From Phycisphaerae bacterium RAS1 (GTDB taxonomy: Bacteria > Planctomycetota > Phycisphaerae > UBA1845 > Fen-1342), in the NCBI GenBank assembly GCA_007859745.1, contig SMLU01000001.1, positions 2,418,001-2,482,000 of the forward strand: a DNA stretch of 64,000 nucleotides. Direction: 5' to 3'. Under the pieces are notes generated by a model. The model ran no database searches and was not told the origin of the DNA. It saw only the letters and a program-made list of their open reading frames with translations. Numbering within the stretch: the stretch's first letter is position 1; the number at the start of each line of letters is the position of its first letter. This document shows positions 58,570 to 64,000 of the stretch, piece after piece. Position numbers and translations under genes: made by a program.

Positions 58570-59735
58570 GCGCGACACCGGGGACCATTTCCGAGCAGGG
58601 CCGCGCCTGTCTGGCGCTGGCGCTCACGGACGGCGTCGGCCCGATCCGCTTCACGCGGCTGGTCGAAAAACTCGGCTCAGCCGACGCGGTTCTGAAAGCC
58701 CCCGCCCGCGAACTGACGACCGTTGAAAAAGTCGGCGAGGAAACCGCCCGAAACATCGCCGCCGGCGACGGTCTCCGCGCTGCCGAGCAGGAAATCGCCG
58801 CGGCGCAGCAGCACGGCGTGCGCATCATCAGCCGCGACGATTCCGATTATCCGCCCGGCCTGCGGCAGATTCCGGACGCCCCCATTGTGCTCTTTGTCCG
58901 CGGCGAGCTGCGCCAGACCGACGCCGTCGCGGTCGCCGTCGTGGGCAGCCGATCCTGCACGATCTACGGCAGCGAGCAGGCCCGGCGGTTTGGTGAGTTG
59001 CTGGCGCAGGGCGGCTTCACCGTGATCAGCGGCCTGGCGCGCGGGATCGACGCCTTCGCGCACCACGGCGCGGTGGACGCCGGCGGACGCTCGATCGCGG
59101 TGATGGGCCAGGGGCTGCATGAGATCTACCCGCCGGAGAACAAGGCGCTGGCGGACAAGCTGCTCGACCACGGCGCGTGGATCAGCGAGTTGCCGATGAA
59201 CGCGCTCGTCCGGGCGAACAATTTTCCAAACCGCAATCGCATCATCGCCGGCATGTCGCTGGGCACGCTGGTGGTTGAGGCGGCCGACCGCAGCGGGGCG
59301 CTGATCACGGCCCGGTTGGCCATGGAGTACAACCGCGAGGTCTTCGCCGTGCCGGGCCGCGTGGGTGATCCGATGTCCAAGGGCACGAACCGGCTGATAC
59401 GCGACGGCGGGGCGAAGCTCGTGACGTGCCTGGAGGACGTACTCGACGGACTTGGCGAGGTGGGCGAGCGGATGCGGCCGCCGGCGGACAGCGTTCCAAG
59501 CACCCGCGCCGCAGCCGCGGCGACGAATACAAGCGCCGCCGCCGCGCCGCCCCTGACGGCGGCCGAGTCGAGCGTATACCAGATGCTGGACAGCGAGCCG
59601 ATTCTGCAGGACGCCGTGCTCCGCAGCCAGTCGTTTCCGCCCGGCGAGCTCCTGGCGGCGATGACCTCTCTGGAGTTGAAGGGACTGATTCGCCGATTGC
59701 CGGGGCAGAGGGTGGCGCGGCGTGCCCCGTCCTAA
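58566..59735 (+). CDS. dprA: DNA-processing protein DprA
   Basis: 389 aa. Binds incoming single-stranded DNA and loads RecA during natural transformation. An N-terminal SAM/HhH-like region (LALTDGVGPIRFTRLVEKLG) leads to the Rossmann-type DprA core: VAVVGSRSCTIYGSEQARRF, FTVISGLARGIDAFAHHGAV, IAVMGQGLHEIYPPENKAL, SELPMNALVRANNFPNRNRI and VVEAADRSGALITARLAMEY with VFAVPGRVGDP. A C-terminal winged-helix follows a Thr/Ala linker (LTAAESSVYQMLDSEPILQD). The ATG overlaps the previous stop. Confidence 0.95.
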   Translation: MSATPGTISEQGRACLALALTDGVGPIRFTRLVEKLGSADAVLKAPARELTTVEKVGEETARNIAAGDGLRAAEQEIAAAQQHGVRIISRDDSDYPPGLRQIPDAPIVLFVRGELRQTDAVAVAVVGSRSCTIYGSEQARRFGELLAQGGFTVISGLARGIDAFAHHGAVDAGGRSIAVMGQGLHEIYPPENKALADKLLDHGAWISELPMNALVRANNFPNRNRIIAGMSLGTLVVEAADRSGALITARLAMEYNREVFAVPGRVGDPMSKGTNRLIRDGGAKLVTCLEDVLDGLGEVGERMRPPADSVPSTRAAAAATNTSAAAAPPLTAAESSVYQMLDSEPILQDAVLRSQSFPPGELLAAMTSLELKGLIRRLPGQRVARRAPS

Positions 59736-59922
59736 GCCGCGGCCGGCCGCGAATTTTTTTTCGGCCCGCGCGTGAGTCACGGGTCGCGACTGTCGCTACC
59801 CCTGCGCAACCTTCGCTCATTAATCGGCGGCCGGCTTTCCGCCGATTCTGCTATTGGATTGCGCCGTCTGCTGGCGGACGGCCGTTTGGCTCGCGATATC
59901 TCACACAGAGAGGACGGCTCGC

Positions 59923-60501
59923 ATGAAATGGACGCTGACGCACGCGCTTGGCCTGCTGAGTGGCCTGGCGCTTTCAACCGGCTGCAGCACGGGCGACGCG
60001 TCGACCGGTGCACGGTTCGGCCTCAACCTGGCGAAAAAAGACAGCCATCTCAAGATCTGGCTCGACGAGGAGCAGGCCAAGCAGAACAAGGTCAAGAAGG
60101 CGGCCACCGGTTACTCGCGCTGGGACGTCAAGCACTGCTCCACCACGCCCAAGCTTCGCTTTGAGATCGAAGATCCCGACCGGTTCGGCCGCATCGGCTC
60201 GGTGATGCTCTCCATCTACCAGAAGTTCGAGGCGCAGTACTCCGACCGGGCCGAGTTTACGCTCGTCGCCCGCGACAAGGACCCGCAGGCCCAGATGAAG
60301 CCGGGGATTGTGTACGATCTCGCCCAACCCGGGCAGGGCTTCCGCGTGTTCGACATCAACGGCAATGACGTGACCGGCGTCAAGCTGATTCCCGGCGTGA
60401 AGTACATGATGACGCTGACGGTGGCGGCGGATAAGAGCGAGACGGCGCAGGTCTTCTTCGAGACCACGCACGAGACGCCGACCGCAGCCGCGTCAGACTA
60501 G
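59923..60501 (+). CDS. probable lipoprotein, unknown function
   Basis: 192 aa from ATG 59923, GAGAGGA upstream. Signal MKWTLTHALGLLSGLALSTG followed by Cys (LSTGC lipobox) indicates a lipoprotein. The mature part is hydrophilic and mixed: DSHLKIWLDEEQAKQNKVKK, then LRFEIEDPDRFGRIGSVMLS and FEAQYSDRAEFTLVARDKDP. No known domain was recognised; the beta content suggests an Ig-like or lipocalin-like fold. It stands alone between dprA and ku. Confidence 0.72.
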   Translation: MKWTLTHALGLLSGLALSTGCSTGDASTGARFGLNLAKKDSHLKIWLDEEQAKQNKVKKAATGYSRWDVKHCSTTPKLRFEIEDPDRFGRIGSVMLSIYQKFEAQYSDRAEFTLVARDKDPQAQMKPGIVYDLAQPGQGFRVFDINGNDVTGVKLIPGVKYMMTLTVAADKSETAQVFFETTHETPTAAASD

Positions 60502-60524
60502 CACCTCGTCACGATCGCGTATTC

Positions 60525-60578
60525 GGGGAGCATCGGCGTCTCGCCGATGCGCACCGGCGGGACGCCGATGCTCCCCGT
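60525..60578. repeat. hairpin repeat, family J
   Basis: GGGGAGCATCGGCGTCTCGC opens and GACGCCGATGCTCCCC closes a 54-bp inverted repeat with an inner palindrome CATCGGCGTCTCGCCGATG. A partial relative is at about 28352-28378. It lies between the convergent lipoprotein and ku genes. Confidence 0.82.
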
Positions 60579-60609
60579 GTGAACGCAACAACGTGATGCC
60601 CCGCCCGAT

Positions 60610-61461
60610 TCAGGCGCCCTTTGCTTTTCGCCGGGCGGGCGCCGCTGCCGCGACGCTCTTGGCCGGCGGCTTCTTGCGCAGCGGGGGCGCGGCGGAGACG
60701 CTCTGCCGCAGCGCGTCCATCAGGTTGATGATCTTGTCCGCTTCCTGCTCCTGCACGATGACCGGTTCGGAGCCGGCGATCTTGGCCTTGATGATCTCCA
60801 GCATCGAATCCTGGTAGCGGTCCTTGAACTGCGACGGGTCGAACTCCGCCTCCATGCTCTCTATCAACTGGCGCGCGAGCTTGAGCTGGTCGGGCTGGAC
60901 GTCTCCGTTCCGAATATCCTCGAAATAGGCCGTCGGGCCGCGCACTTCTTCGGCGCAGCGCAGCGTCGTCAGCAGAAAGCCCCTGTCCTCGGTGCGAAGC
61001 GCAACGATCTGCTCGCGGCCGCTGAGAACCACGCGGCCGATGCCGATCTTGCCGGCGGCGCGGAGCGCCTCGCGGATGACGCGGAAGGCCTCCTCAGCCA
61101 GCGGGCCGTCGGGGGCGACGTAGTAGGACGACTCGAAGTAGAGCGGGTTCAGCGAATTCGCGTCCACGAACTGCGAGAGCTGGATCGTGTGGTTCGTCTC
61201 CAGCTTGACCTTCTCGAAATCCGCCTCGTCGATGACGACGTACTTGCCCTCTTCGTATTCGTAACCCTTGGCGATGTCGCCGCGCTCCACCGCCCCGTGC
61301 TCCGGGCAGACCATTTGCTGCTTAAGCCGGCGGTGGCAGCCCTTGTGAAGCTGGTTGAAGCTGATTCGGCTGGCGCTCGACACGGCGGTGTAGAGCTTGA
61401 CCGGAAACGCGACGAGCGAGAGCTTGATCTGGCCCTTCCAGGTAGCGCGCGGAGCTGCCAT
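60610..61461 (-). CDS. ku: Ku protein (non-homologous end joining)
   Basis: 283 aa. Bacterial Ku binds broken DNA ends and recruits ligase D. Motifs: ATWKGQIKLSLVAFPVKLYT at the start, SFNQLHKGCHRRLKQQMVCP, IAKGYEYEEGKYVVIDEADF, SLNPLYFESSYYVAPDGPLA and GRVVLSGREQIVALR. A Lys/Ala/Pro-rich C-terminal tail (about 255-283) is like the DNA-binding tails of other Ku proteins. No ligD lies next to it, so the partner must be elsewhere. Confidence 0.95.
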   Translation of the reverse strand: MAAPRATWKGQIKLSLVAFPVKLYTAVSSASRISFNQLHKGCHRRLKQQMVCPEHGAVERGDIAKGYEYEEGKYVVIDEADFEKVKLETNHTIQLSQFVDANSLNPLYFESSYYVAPDGPLAEEAFRVIREALRAAGKIGIGRVVLSGREQIVALRTEDRGFLLTTLRCAEEVRGPTAYFEDIRNGDVQPDQLKLARQLIESMEAEFDPSQFKDRYQDSMLEIIKAKIAGSEPVIVQEQEADKIINLMDALRQSVSAAPPLRKKPPAKSVAAAAPARRKAKGA

Positions 61462-61798
61462 GCACGTTCTCCTCTTTCGAGAGGTTATCGGCCATCCTGG
61501 CGCCTGGAGTTAAGTGTCGTCCATGAAGCTGCTTATGGAGACTACCGGCCGGCGTTCGTGGACGCAACGGCCGTGGGACCCTTCGTCGGAGCCGGTTCTG
61601 TCCGAACCCGCCGCGCCAAGCGGCGGGTTGACGTCCCGGGCCCGCGTGGCGCCGCTCGCTCGCAGTCCAAGCGCTTGGATTTCGCGTTGAGCTCGTAGAA
61701 AACCGCGCCGCAAGCTGCAATGGAGACTTGTAGAGTGGGCACTGCCCGCCATTCAATGTCCATCACGCGACGGATGGAATTGGTGGGCGATGCCCACC
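61462..61798. other. gene-free region upstream of ku
   Basis: 337 bp. It contains the left half of a family A element (61602-61632 with its core to about 61670) and an inverted repeat with GTGGGCACTGCCCGCC and GGTGGGCGATGCCCACC ends (about 61735-61801), whose right end abuts the next stop codon. Confidence 0.6.
61602..61632. repeat. left half of a family A element
   Basis: CCGAACCCGCCGCGCCAAGC then GGCGGGTTGAC, followed by a core with GGCGCCGCTCGCTCGC; the right arm is missing. Confidence 0.75.
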
Positions 61799-62827
61799 CT
61801 ACTCGAGCAGCGTCACGAAGGCATTGATGTCGAGGATGTCAATGGCGCCGTCGCCATTGGCGTCGGCGGTGGAAATGGGGCAGGTGGGAAACTGGGCGGC
61901 GTAGGCACTCGGATCGGACAGTGCCATGACGAATGCATTGATATCGAGGACATTGACGGCGCCGTCGCAATTCGTGTCGCCGACTACGGCGCACGGCGGC
62001 GGAATGGGCGGGACTGCGGGAGGGCCGGTCCAATGAGCCTGGAATGCAACCCAGTCGTCGCAGTCCGTGTCGCCGTCTGCGTCAAAATCCGCAAACCGGC
62101 AGCCGGGGCCGCTCGGAACCCCCTCGCCCAGCAGGCATTCTGAGAAGAAATACAGATCGCTCTCGTCCACGTCGCCGTCGCTGTCATAGTCGCCGCTGGC
62201 GTCGGCGGGGATCGTGCCGTAGCGGATGTAATCCCAGCGTGTCGTGTTGGCCTGCCACGCAGCCTTGGCCCGCCAACTGATTTCGGGATTGGCACCTGGG
62301 AATGCCGCAACCGGAACGCCCGAATCGGCGACCTGGCCATCGACGTACCAGACGTAGAGCGCCGCGCCGCGGACCTCGAGGCGGTAAGTATGGGGGGTGC
62401 CGGGCACGATGTCCACGAAGATGATCGGCAGCGAGTTACTTCTGTTGAGTTTCGCCTGATCGCGAGCGATGTAAAAACTGTAGCCGGAGCCGTCGTCCGC
62501 CGCTGCGATTATGGCTCCTCCGCCCCACGGAATCTCGCTTCGCGCTGCGTCAGTCTCCACACGCCACTCAACGTACGAATCTGTCGCTCCCGCGAGTTCG
62601 GCCAGCAGTCGCCGATAGACGCCCTGCTGCCCGCCAGGAGGCGGATACCCGGGACACAGCTCGACGTGCTGGTTGAACCACCCGGCGTCGATCCACTGGC
62701 GTGGATCGCACCATATCTGGACGACCTGCCATCCGGCTTCAGGTGGGGGTTGCGCGCACTCGTACACGAAAACGTCGCCCACCGATTGGGTAGACACGAA
62801 AACCAAAAAAAAAGCGGCACGAAGCAT
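61799..62827 (-). CDS. secreted protein with EF-hand-like and dockerin-like C-terminal modules
   Basis: 342 aa from ATG 62827; the first 18 residues (MLRAAFFLVFVSTQSVGD) are the signal peptide. Residues about 20-205 form an LamG/concanavalin-like beta domain (YVEWRVETDAARSEIPWGGG, YRLEVRGAALYVWYVDGQVA). Next come two EF-hand-like loops (DYDSDGDVDESDLYFF and DFDADGDTDCDDW), then the dockerin-like tail (DTNCDGAVNVLD, ALSDPSAYAAQFPTC, DANGDGAIDILD). It is divergent from the gene at 62924 across 96 bp. Probable carbohydrate- or surface-binding protein. Confidence 0.85.
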   Translation of the reverse strand: MLRAAFFLVFVSTQSVGDVFVYECAQPPPEAGWQVVQIWCDPRQWIDAGWFNQHVELCPGYPPPGGQQGVYRRLLAELAGATDSYVEWRVETDAARSEIPWGGGAIIAAADDGSGYSFYIARDQAKLNRSNSLPIIFVDIVPGTPHTYRLEVRGAALYVWYVDGQVADSGVPVAAFPGANPEISWRAKAAWQANTTRWDYIRYGTIPADASGDYDSDGDVDESDLYFFSECLLGEGVPSGPGCRFADFDADGDTDCDDWVAFQAHWTGPPAVPPIPPPCAVVGDTNCDGAVNVLDINAFVMALSDPSAYAAQFPTCPISTADANGDGAIDILDINAFVTLLE

Positions 62828-62830
62828 CAC

Positions 62831-62846
62831 TTGGCACGCCGATTGC
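62831..62846 (+). promoter_or_regulatory. sigma-54 (RpoN) type -24/-12 promoter
   Basis: TTGGCACGCCGATTGC matches TGGCACG-N4-TTGC without mismatch and with exact spacing. It lies 78 nt upstream of ATG 62924 and points toward it. Together with 10314-10330 it links exported beta-rich proteins to RpoN control. Confidence 0.72.
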
Positions 62847-62923
62847 GAGGAAGCTGTCGGCGCTTGGACGCGCCGTCGGCCGGCGCGACCAGGCTGCACG
62901 TATCCTAGCCAAAGGAGTGGAAC

Positions 62924-63850
62924 ATGACAACGCAATTCAAGAACTCGCTTTGCCTGCTGAGGATTCTCGCGCTCGGGTGCGCGATTTCACACAGTCGCGC
63001 GTGTTGGGCGGGCGGCTCCGCCTGCGTGCCCGGGGCGAGCGCGCGGGTGTGCGTGGCCTGGGACCAGGGCCCCGACCCGGTGCCGAATCAGGACTTCACC
63101 GTCTCGTTCGCCGACGCCTCCAATCCCGCGATCGAGCTACGGACCGGCGCGAACTGGATCATCTCGTCCGAGCAGCTCGTCAATGGTCAGCCCACGGACG
63201 AACCGGCCAACATCGGGTCGCTAACGATCGACCCCAGCTCGTCGGCAGAAATCTTCAGCGTGACGATCGCCCGCGACGGCGGGCCCGGCGCCGCCAACGT
63301 CGGCACGATCACCCTCGACGCAGCAAGCTGGGCCGGGCACTCGTCGATCGCCCAAGGCTCGCACATCACCGGCGACCTGACCGGCCCGCTGACGCTCAAG
63401 AGCGACGCCAACGGCGACGGCGGGGAGCTGACATTGACGATTGACGGCGACCTCACCTCCGCCGGCGTCATCGACGTGCCCGAAATCCGCGCGCTGACGA
63501 TTGGCTCAGACGTTCACGGCGATGTCAGCACCAACCTGCTCACGGGTTCGTTCGTTATCCTCGGAGAACTGATCTCAAGCGATGCGAACATTCACGTCGG
63601 CGACTTCGCCGACGGACTCGCGGGCGCCGAGTTGCTCTGCCTGGGATCTTACTCCGGAGAGTTTGCCGGGCATCTCGTTGTCGGCGGTCTCGGCCTCGAC
63701 CAAGCCGGGGCGTGCGATGTTCCAGGGCAGAGCGTACTGATCATCCCAAAACTCACCGGCGACATCGACCTGAACGGTCAGGATCTCGGAGGATACTTGC
63801 GATTCTGGGGTAGCGGCGACGTGTCGAATATCGGCCTCGTGCTCGATTGA
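62924..63850 (+). CDS. exported beta-rich protein, part before an in-frame stop
   Basis: 308 aa from ATG 62924, AAGGAG upstream. The N-terminal signal is MTTQFKNSLCLLRILALGCA, then ISHSRACWAGG. The body is a run of short beta-strand repeats with Ile/Val/Leu-Thr-Asp/Gly pattern (LTIDPSSSAEIFSVTIARDG, GTITLDAASWAG, HITGDLTGPLTLKSDANGDG, LTLTIDGDLTSAGVIDV), a parallel beta-helix-like surface protein. TGA at 63848 ends the frame, but protein-like sequence goes on in the same frame to the window end. Promoter: sigma-54-like site at 62831. Confidence 0.75.
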   Translation: MTTQFKNSLCLLRILALGCAISHSRACWAGGSACVPGASARVCVAWDQGPDPVPNQDFTVSFADASNPAIELRTGANWIISSEQLVNGQPTDEPANIGSLTIDPSSSAEIFSVTIARDGGPGAANVGTITLDAASWAGHSSIAQGSHITGDLTGPLTLKSDANGDGGELTLTIDGDLTSAGVIDVPEIRALTIGSDVHGDVSTNLLTGSFVILGELISSDANIHVGDFADGLAGAELLCLGSYSGEFAGHLVVGGLGLDQAGACDVPGQSVLIIPKLTGDIDLNGQDLGGYLRFWGSGDVSNIGLVLD

Positions 63851-64000
63851 GGTCTGGTTGAGATTCAGGGCTTCGTGGATTACTTTGTCACTCACTCGGG
63901 GACGATTACAATCGATGGAATTGCGGCGGGGAGCCGTGGCCTCAAGATGGAGCGTTCATACCTCGCGGGAACTGTTCATGTACTCGGAGACGTTGCCGGG
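63851..64000 (+). pseudogene. in-frame continuation of the 62924 gene after TGA (runs off window)
   Basis: The frame of the previous gene stays open for all 50 codons to the window end and encodes GLVEIQGFVDYFVTHSGTIT, IDGIAAGSRGLKMERSYLAG and TVHVLGDVAG, the same strand/turn pattern as the upstream part. So the annotated stop probably interrupts a longer protein by a nonsense change, a sequence error or readthrough. Confidence 0.55.

Noticed and set aside
63848-63850. TGA in the beta-helix-like gene read as selenocysteine
   Set aside because: No redox context around it, no SECIS-like hairpin noticed right after it, and a parallel case at 12509 uses TAA.

Overview
The window is GC-rich DNA that reads as a planctomycete chromosome (phylum Planctomycetota; class not resolved, Phycisphaerae-like at a guess). 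The evidence is the mix of secreted proteins: dockerin-like C-termini, thrombospondin-type-3-like DCNxNGIPDxCD repeats and a PEP-CTERM sorting signal. An ECF sigma factor paired with a Ser/Thr kinase, many SPFH/ABC membrane genes and very dense families of intergenic hairpin repeats point the same way. There are about 47 supportable protein genes, one tRNA-Ser(GGA), three transposase genes (IS110, ISKra4 and IS1380 families) and no rRNA or CRISPR.

Layout. 1-3.5 kb: 3' part of a fatty-acid desaturase, then amt-PII (ammonium uptake and its regulator) running into surE. 3.5-5.3 kb: a hairpin-repeat block and an IS110 transposase with about 300 nt of upstream non-coding DNA that may carry a bridge RNA. 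5.3-7.0 kb: larB and nnrD overlapping on the minus strand. 7.4-12.8 kb: an export-rich block (PEP-CTERM protein, S8 protease with dockerin-like tail, small exported protein behind a sigma-54-like promoter, beta-propeller-like protein with dockerin-like tail, and an exported protein interrupted by an in-frame stop). 13.4-14.8 kb: a complete ISKra4 element with 25-bp terminal inverted repeats and a 7-bp target duplication. 15.1-15.9 kb: four tandem tiny exported Cys-containing peptides, unrecognised. 16.1-19 kb: mtnA, a MazG-like pyrophosphatase and a secreted protein. 19-23.2 kb: an MFS transporter, a complete IS1380 element and a methyltransferase. 23.5-26.6 kb: a 1044-aa secreted multi-repeat protein. 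27-33.9 kb: tRNA-Ser, wecB, ECF sigma/kinase/GNAT and a Tat-exported phosphoesterase.

34.2-45.8 kb holds the most system-like locus. It encodes a 743-aa membrane-anchored protein, an ABC-2 permease and its ATPase, and three SPFH (HflK/HflC/stomatin-type) proteins in one minus-strand series, with a second ABC-2 permease divergent from it. 46-54.6 kb: miaB (with an insertion in its TRAM region), coaB, a DUF1573-like lipoprotein, purC, an M16 protease, a DnaJ-domain protein and a hypothetical. 54.9-61.5 kb: a zinc-ribbon membrane protein, a ymdB-type phosphodiesterase, a fifth small Cys peptide, a C39-like hypothetical overlapping dprA, a lipoprotein and ku. 61.8-64 kb: divergent secreted genes, one with a dockerin-like tail and one behind a near-perfect sigma-54 promoter and again split by an in-frame stop.

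The intergenic DNA is full of inverted-repeat families. The best defined is a 97-bp element built of two hairpins, present as six full and two half copies. At least ten other families occur. Several abut stop codons or transposons, and one may have entered a coding sequence.
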